64,000 nt of DNA from Chloroflexota bacterium (GCA_028874195.1 JAPPLM010000054.1:62001-126000), one strand, 5' to 3'. Positions 52,789-62,096 are shown, counted from the stretch's first letter. Notes: generated by a model from the letters alone, not told the origin. Program-made: numbers and translations.

Positions 52789-53004
52789 ATGGAAATCGTT
52801 GAAGTCATTGTCTTGATCGTTGCCGCCGTGGGCGCCATAAACTGGGGCCTCGTGGGCTTGGCGAAATTCGATCTCGTAGCCCTCATCGCGGGCGGCCTAA
52901 AGTTCGGCGACATCAACACTATTTCGCGCGTTTTGTATATCGTTGTTGGTATTTGCGGCCTTGCCGCTCTCTATTTCGGACTTCTCGCTGGCAACGGCGC
53001 GTAG
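52789..53004 (+). CDS. DUF378 membrane protein
   Basis: It has 71 residues with two transmembrane helices: VEVIVLIVAAVGAINWGLVG with the family's INWGL motif, and VLYIVVGICGLAALYFGLL. It matches the DUF378 (YuzA-like) family of unknown function. GAAGGAGAAG precedes the ATG. It is probably part of the same stress- or light-linked set as the FAS1 lipoprotein. Confidence 0.9.
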   Translation: MEIVEVIVLIVAAVGAINWGLVGLAKFDLVALIAGGLKFGDINTISRVLYIVVGICGLAALYFGLLAGNGA

Positions 53005-53087
53005 TGTTTCTGTGAATGAAGAAGTGCTGCCGCCGTTTGCTTTGAGACGGTTGCAGCCAGCTTGTCGATAGAACAGGCCAAAGGAAG

Positions 53088-53132
53088 AAGCGAGGTCGCA
53101 CGGTAGTTCGTGTGCCCTCGCTTCAGGTTTTT
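53088..53132 (+). terminator. Intrinsic terminator after DUF378
   Basis: AAGCGAGG (53088-53095) pairs with CCTCGCTT (53116-53123), extended inside by CGCAC/GTGTG pairing, and is followed by a five-T run (53128-53132). Confidence 0.75.
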
Positions 53133-53321
53133 AGCTCTCTTGTCGCTTTAGCGTAACCCAGCCAAGCAGTTGGCATCGAACTGGACCAACGCCGTTTCCC
53201 CCTCCCCCCAGAAGAGGATATTCTTTTGCCACCGTCCGAGATTATACAAAGGTATCCCCAGGAAGAGGGGGTCTCTTTGGCTGCCAGCGGGGAGATAAAA
53301 GCCGGACAGGGGAAGCGGGCC

Positions 53322-54047
53322 TTACGTACACTGCCAGGCCGGGTCGATATTGACCGCGCCAATGTCCCAATTCCGCATGCTCCAGGCATCACCGTCACGC
53401 ACAAAGGTGTACTGCTCGCCGGGGTAGGTGACAGTTTCGCGCGAGGTTTGTTCAGCATCGGTTGCCGTGCAGCTCAGGACCGCATCATAGGTCCACACCT
53501 CTTCGGTTTCCACCACTACCTCATTTGCGTCTGCGGAGACGCTCTGCACGATGCAGTTATTCACCAGAGGCACTATGGCCGTGATGCGGACGACACTGTA
53601 GGCATCGGTCTGTTTGTCGAGCAGCGACTGGGCGGCTGACTGCGCGCGCGCCGCCATGACGCCCCACGCGGCGCTGAGTTGGGCGGCCTCCAGTTCACCC
53701 CGCATAAACGCGGACTGGCTCGCGTTTGCCGCGGCAATGGCAGTGCTGAGTTCAGACGTGCAGGGGTCGCCCGCGGCCAGGGCCGGTATTGGCGTAGCTT
53801 CCGGGGCCGCCGTCGGCGCCGGCGGCGGTGTAGCGATAGGGGTCGGCGTTGGCGTCGTTGCTTCCGGCATGGGCGTAATCACGGATGCCGGCGTCGGTGC
53901 TGCTTCCGTCGCCTGCGGCATCGGCGTTGCCTCCGCCACCTCTTCCGTGCCGGGATCCGTGAGCCGCAGTGCTACGACTGTGCCGGCGACCACAAGCAGA
54001 ACCACCACCAGTATGATGAGCATTCGGACGACCCACGACCAACGCAT
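53322..54047 (-). CDS. Membrane-anchored protein with Pro/Thr linker and IMS-like domain
   Basis: It has 241 residues from the ATG at 54047. An N-terminal transmembrane helix (about 8-28) precedes a low-complexity TPMP/TPTP linker (about 38-90). An extracytoplasmic domain of about 140 residues follows. Its second half, VSADANEVVVETEEVWTYDA to YTFVRDGDAWSMRNWDIG, resembles ARC6-IMS/NTF2-like folds. Four cysteines in the domain may form disulfides. It is convergent with the DUF378 gene and divergent from nusA. Confidence 0.7.
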   Translation of the reverse strand: MRWSWVVRMLIILVVVLLVVAGTVVALRLTDPGTEEVAEATPMPQATEAAPTPASVITPMPEATTPTPTPIATPPPAPTAAPEATPIPALAAGDPCTSELSTAIAAANASQSAFMRGELEAAQLSAAWGVMAARAQSAAQSLLDKQTDAYSVVRITAIVPLVNNCIVQSVSADANEVVVETEEVWTYDAVLSCTATDAEQTSRETVTYPGEQYTFVRDGDAWSMRNWDIGAVNIDPAWQCT

Positions 54048-54141
54048 GTTCACACTCCTATACGCTACTGCTTGGTTCCATACTACCCTTAATCCATGCG
54101 CATTGCACGTTAAGCGCAGCAACACTGTGAGAGCAAGGTGC

Positions 54142-54205
54142 TATAATGAAGGTGTTTGCGGAAGTGGGCACGGCCCACGCGGAAGTGGGGGAAGCCCACT
54201 TTTCT
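54142..54205 (+). promoter_or_regulatory. nusA promoter -10 and attenuator-like leader hairpins
   Basis: TATAAT (54142-54147) precedes two related hairpins. The first is GTGGGC (54164-54169) with GCCCAC (54173-54178). The second is AAGTGGG (54183-54189) with CCCACTT (54195-54201), followed by TTTC. Because the arms are interchangeable (first GTGGGC with last GCCCAC), alternative structures are possible. This suggests a terminator/antiterminator leader for the nusA operon. No -35 box is obvious. Confidence 0.6.
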
Positions 54206-54260
54206 TAATTCCTGGCGGCTGCCTCAGGAAACGGCCGGTCAGGAGGGGAAGGTATCGCGC

Positions 54261-55445
54261 ATGAAGAGCGATTTTGTGTCTGCGATTGCGCAGATTGCAA
54301 GTGAAAAAGGTTTAGACCAAGAAGACGTCATCAACGCGCTAGAGACTGCGATCCTCTCCGCATACCGCAAAGTCAGCGGCGACCCGGTGCCGAACGCTGT
54401 TGCGTATTTCGACGCCCAGTCCGGCGAATCGAAGATATACGTGCCCAAACTGGTTGTGGAAGAGGTTTCGGATACCGAGGCCGAGATCAGCCTCGCTGAC
54501 GCGCAGGCAATTGACTCTGAGGCGGAAACCGGTGACGAGATAGAGGTGGAGATCACGCCTCCCAACGTAGGCCGCATTGCCGCGCAGGCCGCGCGGCAAG
54601 TGCTGTTGCAGTCGTTGCGCGAGAAAGAACGCGACCACGTCTACGATGATTTCATCGACCGTGTGGGCGAGATCGTGAGCGGACGGGTGCAGCGGGTTGA
54701 CAGCCGGGGTGTGGTGCTGGACTTCGGCCGCGCCGAAGCGCTGATGTCATCCGCGGACATGGTACCCGGCGAGCGCGATCGGTATCGCCTGGGCCAGCGC
54801 CTGCGCGCGTACATTGCGGAGGTGCGAAAAGACCTAAAGGGACCCGTGGTGCGCGTTTCCCGCGCGCATAAGGACTTCATCCGGCGTCTTATCGAGCAGG
54901 AAGTCCCTGAAGTGCAGACCGGAACGGTGGAGATCAAAGAGATCGCCCGCGACCCGGGCTCGCGCACCAAGGTGGCCGTGGCCGCCAAGCAAGAGGGACT
55001 GGACCCGGTGGGGTCGTGCGTCGGTATGCGCGGCACGCGCATTCAGAACGTGCTGCGAGAGCTCGGCAACGAGAAGGTAGAGATCATCGAGTGGAGCGAC
55101 GACACTGCCACGTTTATCAAGAATGCGCTCTCCCCGGCGGAAATCCAACGGGTGGAGCTTATCGAGGTTGACGAACAGCAGGTAGCGTCGGTGCACGTGG
55201 ACGCGGACATGGTGTCGCTGGCCATTGGCCGCGATGGGCAAAACACCCGGCTCGCCAACCGGCTCACCGGATGGAAGATCAACATCCGGTCGCTGGAGGA
55301 TGAGCAAGACGATGCCGACGTTCCGCCCGCGGACACGGCGGACGCCTCAGCCGGGGCTGAAGATGCCGCGGCGCAGGAACCGGCGGAACAACAGGCCGCG
55401 GCTGAGTCCTTGACAGCAGAGGAGTCCACGAGTAGCACCGGCTAA
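54261..55445 (+). CDS. nusA: Transcription termination/antitermination factor NusA
   Basis: It has 394 residues from the ATG at 54261, with GAGGGGAAGG upstream. The N-terminal RNA-polymerase-binding domain (MKSDFVSAIAQIASEKGLDQ, ALETAILSAYRK) is followed by S1 (GEIVSGRVQRVDSRGVVLDF) and KH1/KH2 (VGMRGTRIQNVLRELGNEKV, IGRDGQNTRLANRLTGWKI). An acidic Ala/Glu-rich tail of about 55 residues replaces the C-terminal acidic repeats of E. coli. Usually rimP precedes nusA; here it does not. Confidence 0.96.
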   Translation: MKSDFVSAIAQIASEKGLDQEDVINALETAILSAYRKVSGDPVPNAVAYFDAQSGESKIYVPKLVVEEVSDTEAEISLADAQAIDSEAETGDEIEVEITPPNVGRIAAQAARQVLLQSLREKERDHVYDDFIDRVGEIVSGRVQRVDSRGVVLDFGRAEALMSSADMVPGERDRYRLGQRLRAYIAEVRKDLKGPVVRVSRAHKDFIRRLIEQEVPEVQTGTVEIKEIARDPGSRTKVAVAAKQEGLDPVGSCVGMRGTRIQNVLRELGNEKVEIIEWSDDTATFIKNALSPAEIQRVELIEVDEQQVASVHVDADMVSLAIGRDGQNTRLANRLTGWKINIRSLEDEQDDADVPPADTADASAGAEDAAAQEPAEQQAAAESLTAEESTSSTG

Positions 55446-55560
55446 GTCAACCGCCGGTCTCATGTGGGTTCCACCCTTCGCTGCAGTCTCTGCGCATGGG
55501 ATTGTGGCAGGCACGCGCGGTGGATTGAAAGAGAGAAGGGAGTCTCGGAGGGAGGGAGTG

Positions 55561-55878
55561 GTGACGCAGGCAGCCGCGCCACAAGGAAAGCACATACCGC
55601 AGCGGACGTGCCTAGGCTGCCGGACGGCCAAGCCCAAACGGGCACTGGCCCGCATCGTGCGCACGACGGATGGGCGCGTGGCGGTCGATACCACGGGCAA
55701 AGCACGTGGGCGTGGCGCTTATCTCTGTCCGAATGCCGACTGCGCAAGACGTGCGCTCAAGGCGGGTACCCTAAACCGAGCGCTACGAGTGACCATAGAC
55801 GATGCGGCGCTCGCGGAACTGCGGGCATGGGCCGAGCGCTTCGCGGAGACGGCCCCGGCACCCGCCCAGGCGCCTTAG
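55561..55878 (+). CDS. ylxR: YlxR (DUF448) RNA-binding protein
   Basis: It has 105 residues from a GTG at 55561, with CGGAGGGA upstream. It has the family signature PQRTCLGCRTAKPKRALARI and RGRGAYLCPNADCARRAL, with two CxxC-like pairs. It is located between nusA and infB as in most bacteria. It binds RNA or regulates transcription in the operon; the exact role is unsettled. Confidence 0.93.
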   Translation: MTQAAAPQGKHIPQRTCLGCRTAKPKRALARIVRTTDGRVAVDTTGKARGRGAYLCPNADCARRALKAGTLNRALRVTIDDAALAELRAWAERFAETAPAPAQAP

Positions 55879-55903
55879 GCCAGGCTTCCTCCCCAGGCCC
55901 ATC

Positions 55904-55959
55904 GCAGTAGGGGCCTACTGCAAGCAGTGGGAGCCCACTGTAAGTGGGAGGATTCTCCC
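55904..55959 (+). promoter_or_regulatory. Three tandem hairpins before infB
   Basis: GCAGTAG (55904-55910) pairs with CTACTGC (55915-55921). CAGTGG (55925-55930) pairs with CCACTG (55935-55940). GGGAG (55946-55950) pairs with CTCCC (55955-55959). The infB ribosome binding site GAGGAGGG follows at once, so the structures could modulate infB translation or mRNA processing. Confidence 0.6.
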
Positions 55960-55977
55960 CCGAGAGGAGGGACAATT

Positions 55978-57873
55978 ATGAGAACAGGACCAAGATCGGG
56001 CGGCGCGCGCACGCGGCGACGTTCCTCCAGGCGTGCGCCGTCCAACCAACAAGACCGCAACGCGACCGCTTCACACGGGCTGGTTGACGGCAGAACGGCG
56101 CCGTCACGGAAGATCAAGCTTCCGCCAGACATTACCGTCGCCCAACTCGCTGAGCGGCTAGAGGTTAGCCCGACAGCTATTATCAAAGAACTCTTTACGC
56201 GCGGTACCGCGGTCACCATTAACCAAACGCTCGATTACGCCACCGCAACGCTCGTCGTCGAGGCGTTGGGCCATACCGTAGTGAAAGAGGAAACCAAACC
56301 GGCGGCAACGAAACAGAAAGAAGATGTAGTCCTCGAAGTTGCGAAGCAGACGGGCACGACCGCGCGCCGACGACGGCGCTTTGAGAAACGGTCTCCCGTG
56401 ATTACGGTGATGGGTCACGTCGACCACGGCAAGACCTCACTCCTGGACGCCCTGCGCGAGACCAACGTGGCCGAGGGCGAATCCGGCGGCATTACCCAGC
56501 GCATCGGCGCCTATCAAGTAACCCACAACGGCGCTACCGTCACCTTCATCGACACGCCGGGCCATGAGGCCTTCACCGCCATGCGCGCGCGGGGCGCCAA
56601 GGTCACCGACCTGGCAGTCATCGTCGTCGCGGCTGACGACGGCGTGATGCCGCAGACCATCGAGGCCATCAATCACGCACGGGCGGCGAAGGTGCCGCTC
56701 TTGGTCGCGCTCAACAAGATCGACCTGCCGAGCGCCAACCCGGACCGCGTCAAGCAGCAGCTTACGGAACACGACATCCTCGTGGAGGAGTACGGCGGCG
56801 AGACCGTGCTGGTGGAGGTCTCGGCTGAAACCAAAGAGGGTCTGGACGACCTCCTGGAAATGATCTCGCTGCTTTCCGAACTCGAGGGAGTGCGTGCCGA
56901 TCCCCGTATCCCGGCGCGCGGCGTCGTGATCGAGAGCAACATGGACAAGAGCCGCGGACCCGTGGCAACCGTCCTCGTGCAGGAGGGCACACTCCGCGTG
57001 GGCGACACGGTGGTGTGCGGTAAGACATCCGGCCGCGTGCGCGCGCTCTTCAGTGATATTGGCGCGCCCATGGCCGAGGCGGGCCCCTCTGTGCCTGCGG
57101 AGATTCTCGGACTGGGCGCGCTGCCGGCGCCGGGAGAGACGCTCATCGTCGTGGTGGATGAAAAGGCCGCCAAGGTCTTGCTCCAGGAACTCACCGAGCG
57201 CGAACGCGAAGAGACGGAACGCATGTCGCTGGATACGCTCAGCGCTACGGCCGGAGAGGGCGTGGAAGAACTGGACGTCATTGTAAAAGCCGATATTCGC
57301 GGCTCTGTTGAAGCGATTCAGCAGGCGTTAGAGCAGCTCTCCACTGATGAAACCCGCGTCCGCGTCATCTATAGCGGCGTGGGCCCCGTGAGCGAATCGG
57401 ACGTGCAACTGGCTATTGCCGGAAACGCATTGATTACGGCCTTCAACGTGCGCTCCGATGCCGCCGCTCGTTCCCTTGCGGAGACGGAAAACGTCGAAAT
57501 TCGTAACTATGACGTGATCTACACCCTCATCGATGAGATGCAGAAGGCCCTGCTCGGCTTGTTGGATCCTGAATTCATCGAGGTCATGGATGCCCAGGCG
57601 GAAGTGCGGGCGGTGTTCAATCAAGTACGCGGACAGAGCGTGCTCGGCGCCATCGTCCGCGACGGCACAATGCGTCGCGGCGCCCAAGTGCGTGTGCTGC
57701 GCAACAAGAAACAACTCCTCAAGACCACCGTCACGAGTTTGCGCCGCTTCAAAGACGCCGTGCGCGAGGTGACCAGCGGCTATGAGTGCGGCATTGGCGT
57801 CGGCGAAATCTATGACGCCCGCGAGGGCGATATCCTCGAGACGTTCCATATCGAAGAAAAGCCGCGCTTCTAG
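55978..57873 (+). CDS. infB: Translation initiation factor IF-2
   Basis: A GTPase that places fMet-tRNA on the 30S subunit. It has 631 residues from the ATG at 55978, a short form with only a small basic Arg-rich N-terminus. The IF2_N domain is [20 protein letters not shown]. The G domain has GHVDHGKT (146-153), [12 protein letters not shown] and SAETKEG. Domains II, III (IF-2 specific) and IV follow, with [14 protein letters not shown] typical of domain III. GAGGAGGG precedes the start. Confidence 0.97.
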   Translation: MRTGPRSGGARTRRRSSRRAPSNQQDRNATASHGLVDGRTAPSRKIKLPPDITVAQLAERLEVSPTAIIKELFTRGTAVTINQTLDYATATLVVEALGHTVVKEETKPAATKQKEDVVLEVAKQTGTTARRRRRFEKRSPVITVMGHVDHGKTSLLDALRETNVAEGESGGITQRIGAYQVTHNGATVTFIDTPGHEAFTAMRARGAKVTDLAVIVVAADDGVMPQTIEAINHARAAKVPLLVALNKIDLPSANPDRVKQQLTEHDILVEEYGGETVLVEVSAETKEGLDDLLEMISLLSELEGVRADPRIPARGVVIESNMDKSRGPVATVLVQEGTLRVGDTVVCGKTSGRVRALFSDIGAPMAEAGPSVPAEILGLGALPAPGETLIVVVDEKAAKVLLQELTEREREETERMSLDTLSATAGEGVEELDVIVKADIRGSVEAIQQALEQLSTDETRVRVIYSGVGPVSESDVQLAIAGNALITAFNVRSDAAARSLAETENVEIRNYDVIYTLIDEMQKALLGLLDPEFIEVMDAQAEVRAVFNQVRGQSVLGAIVRDGTMRRGAQVRVLRNKKQLLKTTVTSLRRFKDAVREVTSGYECGIGVGEIYDAREGDILETFHIEEKPRF

Positions 57874-58085
57874 CGCCATTGAGAATACTGCTTGGTCTGC
57901 GCGCGGAGCAAGCCAAGAGCTGTGGGCCTTGCGGCCCGCAGCTTTACGTTTCGTAGCGGTAAGCGACCCTCATCACACTCAGCATTGACCGCACCCGGAG
58001 TGTCGTGACTGTGCATCGAGTTGGAGGTGATGCACGAAAGCGACCGTCATTGGGAAGTCTTGGAGGCACGTGAAGGGAGCAGGGT

Positions 58086-58574
58086 ATGGACTTGCGCAAA
58101 TTGGAAAGGTCGACTGCGCTTCTGCGTGAGGAGTTGACCGATATCCTGCGTTCGGAAGTGCGCGATCCCCGGTTGCACACGGTAACGGTCACGTCGGTGC
58201 GGCTTTCCCGTGATCGGCGGTATGCCCGCGTGTACGTAGACCTGTTGGAACAGGAGCAGGAAGAAGAGCAGGCTATCCTCGCCGCGTTGCGCCGCGCGGC
58301 CGGGTTTGTGCGCCGCTGCTTGGCGCAACGGCTGACGTGGTACAAAGCCCCGGAGATCTCGTTTCAGCTTGACGAGGGGATGAAGCAGGGCGACCGCGTC
58401 CTTGAGCTCTTTCGGGACCTCGAGTTAGAGGACCGTCCGCAGGAAGACGTGGGTGAGTCTACTGCTGAGGATGCCGGCATGCCTGCCGAAGATGCTGGCA
58501 TGTCTGCCGAAGATGGCGGCACATCTGCCGAAGATGCCGGCGCTCCACGTGCGGAGGAGCAATCTTCCCGGTGA
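58086..58574 (+). CDS. rbfA: Ribosome-binding factor A with repetitive acidic tail
   Basis: It has 162 residues from the ATG at 58086. The KH-type core (1-115) contains RSEVRDPRLHTVTVTSVRLS, YARVYVDLLEQE and the C-terminal ISFQLDEGM of RbfA, a 30S maturation factor. The last 45 residues consist of a 7-residue unit A-E-D-A-G-M-x repeated nearly four times, encoded by 21-base tandem repeats (58464-58541). Its TGA overlaps a possible GTG start of the next gene. Confidence 0.92.
   Translation: MDLRKLERSTALLREELTDILRSEVRDPRLHTVTVTSVRLSRDRRYARVYVDLLEQEQEEEQAILAALRRAAGFVRRCLAQRLTWYKAPEISFQLDEGMKQGDRVLELFRDLELEDRPQEDVGESTAEDAGMPAEDAGMSAEDGGTSAEDAGAPRAEEQSSR
58464..58541 (+). repeat. 21-bp tandem repeat inside rbfA
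   Basis: Three full units and one partial unit of about GCCGAAGATGCCGGCATGTCT. In-frame repeat length suggests variable numbers between strains. Confidence 0.85.
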
Positions 58575-58666
58575 CAAGTGCGAAGTCGATGTCTATGACA
58601 CGGTCAAAGTCTACGACTCTGTCGAAACCTGCGACCGACCCTGCGACTACGCAAGGGAATCGGGCT

Positions 58667-59665
58667 ATGGCAATCCCCACCGCTGAATGGGAGAAGGCGT
58701 GTGCGCTGGTGTCAGCTTCGCGACGCGTTGTCCTCGCGACCCACGCGGGCCCCGACGGCGACGGCATCGGAAGCATGGTTGGGCTTTCCCTAGCGCTGCG
58801 CGCATTGGGCAAGACGGTGGCAATGGTCTGCGCCGATCCTGTGCCGCCAGACCTGACGTTCGTGCCGCACGCGGACGAAATCCAGGTTCTGCCTCAACTC
58901 GCAGCGCTGCCCTTCGCGCCTGATCTTATCATTGTGTGTGACTCCGCCAGTCTGGAGCGTCTTGGCGCGGTGCATGGCGAAAGTCAGTCCGCCTTCGCGG
59001 CGCTGCCCATTCTCAACCTCGATCACCACCGGACGAATGAGCGCTTCGGACGGGTCAACCTCGTAGACGCCACCGCTGCTGCCACCGTCGAGATTGTTCA
59101 TGAGTTGCTGGAGCGGCTGCGCGTAGAACCTACGCAGGAAGCCGCCACGGCGCTGATGACGGGCCTCGTTACCGACACCGTGGGATTCCGCACGGAAAGC
59201 GTTACACCGCGAACGCTTACCCTGGCCGCGCAACTGCTGGAACGCGGCGCGCCGCTGGAAGAGATCAATTACCGTGTTTTCCGCGCCACGCGCTATGCAA
59301 AGCTCAAGCTGTGGGGATACGGCCTGTCCAACCTGCAACGCAGCGAGGACGGTCGCATTGTGTGGACGACACTGCCGCGCGAAGTGCGCATGGAACTTGG
59401 GGCCAAGGAGACTGACTTGATGGGGCTGGCATCATTGATCGAGGGAATCGAGGGCGCGGACATTGTCATTCTCGCTTGGGACAAGAGGAAAGACCCATTG
59501 CGCACGGGTATTTCTCTCCGGTCGCGCACCGCAAATGTGGCTGCCGTTGCGCAGACGCTGGGCGGTGGCGGTCATGCCGGCGCCGCCGGCGTACTCCTTA
59601 CCAATACGCCTCTGAGCGAAGGTCTGCGCAAGGCGGTAGAAGCGGCGAAGGCTCACCTCGACTGA
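58667..59665 (+). CDS. nrnA: DHH-family phosphoesterase (NrnA-like nanoRNase/pAp phosphatase)
   Basis: It has 332 residues from the ATG at 58667, with AAGGGAA upstream. A GTG at 58571 overlapping the rbfA stop would add 32 low-complexity residues. Features are LATHAGPDGDGIGSMVGLSL, VCDSASLERLG, NLDHHRTNERFG (the DHH signature) and the C-terminal DHHA1 glycine motif TLGGGGHAGAAGV. It degrades short oligoribonucleotides and pAp. The rbfA-nrnA-truB-ribF order is common in Gram-positive-type operons. Confidence 0.92.
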   Translation: MAIPTAEWEKACALVSASRRVVLATHAGPDGDGIGSMVGLSLALRALGKTVAMVCADPVPPDLTFVPHADEIQVLPQLAALPFAPDLIIVCDSASLERLGAVHGESQSAFAALPILNLDHHRTNERFGRVNLVDATAAATVEIVHELLERLRVEPTQEAATALMTGLVTDTVGFRTESVTPRTLTLAAQLLERGAPLEEINYRVFRATRYAKLKLWGYGLSNLQRSEDGRIVWTTLPREVRMELGAKETDLMGLASLIEGIEGADIVILAWDKRKDPLRTGISLRSRTANVAAVAQTLGGGGHAGAAGVLLTNTPLSEGLRKAVEAAKAHLD

Positions 59666-59741
59666 CCGACGCGAGACCAACACCGGCCTACTCGGGTCTA
59701 TCTCTACGTGCGTGTCCGCAAAGGGGCATAGGGCAAGTCAT

Positions 59742-59770
59742 CCGTTCGCACTGAGCTTGTCGCAGTGCAC
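59742..59770. repeat. Partial CTGAGCTTGTCG-type repeat
   Basis: Contains CACTGAGCTTGTCGCAGTG with GCACTG / CAGTGC arms; a short relative of the elements at 9983, 14137 and 21581. Confidence 0.55.
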
Positions 59771-59864
59771 TCCGCAAACAGCTCTTGCGAGTTCGAGACT
59801 TCCTCTAGTACAATTCTGAGACTTTCGCGGCATCCTCCAAACCGCTAGAGACGGACAATGCGCC

Positions 59865-60758
59865 GTGCGCCACGGCTTCCTCAACATCGATAAACCCACC
59901 GCCTGCACCTCCCACGACGTGGTGAACATCGTGCGTCGTCTCTTGGGTCAGCGCCGCGTGGGGCACGCCGGTACACTGGATCCGCTCGCTACGGGTGTCT
60001 TGGTACTTGGCGTCGGGCACGGCACGCGGCTCATCGAGTACCTTGCCGCCACGCGCAAGACGTACCGCGCGGGCGTTCTCCTCGGCCGCACCACAACCAC
60101 CGACGATAGCGCAGGCGACCCGGTGCAGGACCGGCCCGTGAACGTGGATTCTTCAACCGTGCGGTCTGCCCTGGAGAAATTCATGGGTACGACCGCGCAG
60201 GTGCCGCCCGCCTTTGCCGCCGTACACGTGCAGGGCACGCGCGCCTACGTGCGGGCGCGGCGCGGTGAAAACGTAACTCTTGAGCCGCGACAGGTAACGA
60301 TCCATCGTCTTGAAATCTTGGAGATGCAGCTTCCGCGGCTCACCCTTGAAGTGGAGTGCTCAACCGGCACGTACATCCGCGCGTTGGCGCGGGACCTCGG
60401 CGAGGCGCTTGGCTGCGGCGCGCATTTGGAAGCGCTCACGCGCACCCGCGTGGGCGCTTTCTCGCTGGAAGACGCGGCGCCTGTGCAAGAGCTTGAGCAG
60501 CGTATCGTGGACCAAGGTTGGCAAGAAACGCTGCTTCCCTTGGACCTGCCTTTGCGTCACTGGCCCGCCCGCCACTTGAGCGTTGCAGAAACAACTCAGG
60601 TCATGAACGGCATGCGCGTTGTGGCGGACAGCGCGGTTTCCCCAGGACAATGCGCGCGCGCCTATGACCCGGAGGGACGCTTGATTGCCGTGCTGGAGGC
60701 GGCGGCAACCACGCCACCGCTCTGGCAGCCGGTGAAAGTCTTTCGCTATAATCCATGA
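59865..60758 (+). CDS. truB: tRNA pseudouridine-55 synthase
   Basis: Converts U55 of the tRNA T-loop to pseudouridine. It has 297 residues from the GTG at 59865. The N-terminal GFLNIDKPTACTSHDVV and the catalytic GHAGTLDPLATGVL with Asp39 are clear. Then KTYRAGVLLG, VPPAFAAVHVQGTRAYVRAR and CSTGTYIRALARDLGEALGC follow. A PUA-like C-terminal part is short. Confidence 0.96.
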   Translation: MRHGFLNIDKPTACTSHDVVNIVRRLLGQRRVGHAGTLDPLATGVLVLGVGHGTRLIEYLAATRKTYRAGVLLGRTTTTDDSAGDPVQDRPVNVDSSTVRSALEKFMGTTAQVPPAFAAVHVQGTRAYVRARRGENVTLEPRQVTIHRLEILEMQLPRLTLEVECSTGTYIRALARDLGEALGCGAHLEALTRTRVGAFSLEDAAPVQELEQRIVDQGWQETLLPLDLPLRHWPARHLSVAETTQVMNGMRVVADSAVSPGQCARAYDPEGRLIAVLEAAATTPPLWQPVKVFRYNP

Positions 60759-60830
60759 TGATACACGTAGTGACGGCGAGTACTCCAACATGTTTGCTGA
60801 GCGAGAGCGACGGTAGTACAGGACGCAGAG

Positions 60831-60854
60831 GCGGGGGACAAGCCCCCGCGCTAC
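60831..60854. repeat. 24-bp dispersed palindromic repeat, copy 4
   Basis: Same unit as at 9874, same orientation. It lies in the 290-base truB-ribF gap. Confidence 0.9.
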
Positions 60855-60914
60855 GTTTCGGCCTGCGGTGTGCAGACGGCGTCACGAGGAAACAGGCGCC
60901 TTGCCATGCATCCG

Positions 60915-60938
60915 GTAGCGCAGGTTTGTAACCTGCGC
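60915..60938. repeat. Palindromic repeat GCAGGTT...AACCTGC, copy 2
   Basis: Begins GTAGCGCAGGTTTGTAACCT; arms GCGCAGGTT / AACCTGCGC are perfect. Confidence 0.85.
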
Positions 60939-61048
60939 CGTATCGCAGTGTTGTCGGGGTAGCGCGCCAGTACAGCTACTTCTCAAGACGCAGATGTTGC
61001 ACCATTAGTCGCGCGATTGTTCAGGCAGGGTAAGGATAGGCAACCGCA

Positions 61049-62008
61049 GTGGAGGTATTTCGTCGAGACCCAGAGTCTCTTGAGCCTGACCGCCCCACCG
61101 TGCTCACAATCGGCAAATTCGACGGTATCCACCGCGGGCATCGGCATATTCTGGAGGTGGTTGCGGCGCGTGCCCGCGCCCCTAGCTGGCAGTCCGCCGT
61201 CATCATCCTCTGGCCGCCGCCGCCGGAAGTGCTGCGACCCGGCGCGCAGATACCCCGCCTCTCCACGCTGGCGGAACGGGAGGCAGCCCTTGCCGCCAGC
61301 GGGATAGACGTGCTGATTCTCTGGCCGTTCACGCTGGAACTCTCTCGCCTCTCGCCGCGTGAATTCATGCTGCGGTTGCGTCGCCACCTCAATCTGCGCG
61401 TGCTCGTCATCGGCAGCGACTTTGCCCTGGGCCACAAGCGCAGCGGCACAGCGGAGGTGCTGCAGGAATTGGGCAGGGAACTGGGCTTTGAAGTAGTCGT
61501 TGCGCCGCCCTACGTGCACGAGGGGCAGGCCGTAAGCAGTTCGCGCATTCGCGAGCACCTATCCGCAGGTCACGTGACGCAGGCGGCGCGTCTCTTGGGT
61601 CGCTGGCCGACGCTCACCGGCACCGTGGTGCGCGGCGCCGGACGCGGCAAAGACCTCGGTTTTCCGACGGCCAATCTCCACCTGGACGAGCCGCTCGCCG
61701 TGCCCGGCCACGGTATCTACGCCACCTTTGCGACGTTTGGGGCGGAAGACGACCCCGCTGTGCACCAGGCGGTCACCAGCATCGGCGTGCGCCCTACTTT
61801 CGAGGATGCAAACGAACAGACCATCGAGACTTTTCTACTGCACTTCGACGCCGACCTCTACGACCAAACTCTCCGCCTGCACTTCGTGGAGAAACTCCGC
61901 GACGAGTTGAAGTTCGACTCTGTCGAGGCCTTGATCGCGCAGATGAAGCGGGACGTCACCGACGCCCGCGCCGCGCTTGCCTCACACGAGTTGCCGGCTG
62001 AATCCTGA
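61049..62008 (+). CDS. ribF: Bifunctional riboflavin kinase / FAD synthetase
   Basis: Makes FMN and then FAD. It has 319 residues from the GTG at 61049, with AAGGAT upstream. The FAD-synthetase module has TIGKFDGIHRGHRHIL (nucleotidyl-transfer HxGH), LVIGSDFALGHKRSG and VSSSRIREHLSAG. The kinase module has VVRGAGRGKDLGFPTANL (the GxxxGFPTAN signature) and IGVRPTFEDANEQTIETFLL. It ends the translation-linked operon. Confidence 0.95.
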   Translation: MEVFRRDPESLEPDRPTVLTIGKFDGIHRGHRHILEVVAARARAPSWQSAVIILWPPPPEVLRPGAQIPRLSTLAEREAALAASGIDVLILWPFTLELSRLSPREFMLRLRRHLNLRVLVIGSDFALGHKRSGTAEVLQELGRELGFEVVVAPPYVHEGQAVSSSRIREHLSAGHVTQAARLLGRWPTLTGTVVRGAGRGKDLGFPTANLHLDEPLAVPGHGIYATFATFGAEDDPAVHQAVTSIGVRPTFEDANEQTIETFLLHFDADLYDQTLRLHFVEKLRDELKFDSVEALIAQMKRDVTDARAALASHELPAES

Positions 62009-62072
62009 CTACAAACTAAGAGTCCAACTGCATTGTGATGATGGTAGGTGTAGCCAGCGGGGCGGGGAGATT

Positions 62073-62096
62073 GCGCAGGTTACAAACCTACGCTAC
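62073..62096. repeat. Palindromic repeat GCAGGTT...AACCTNC, copy 3
   Basis: GCGCAGGTTACAAACCTACG, with one mismatch in the right arm, ending CTAC. It is in the 379-base ribF-APH gap. Confidence 0.75.

Noticed and set aside
53614-54264. A 216-codon Gly/Ala/Val-rich frame on the + strand
   Set aside because: It is the mirror of the low-complexity Pro/Thr linker of the minus-strand membrane protein and has no ribosome binding site.
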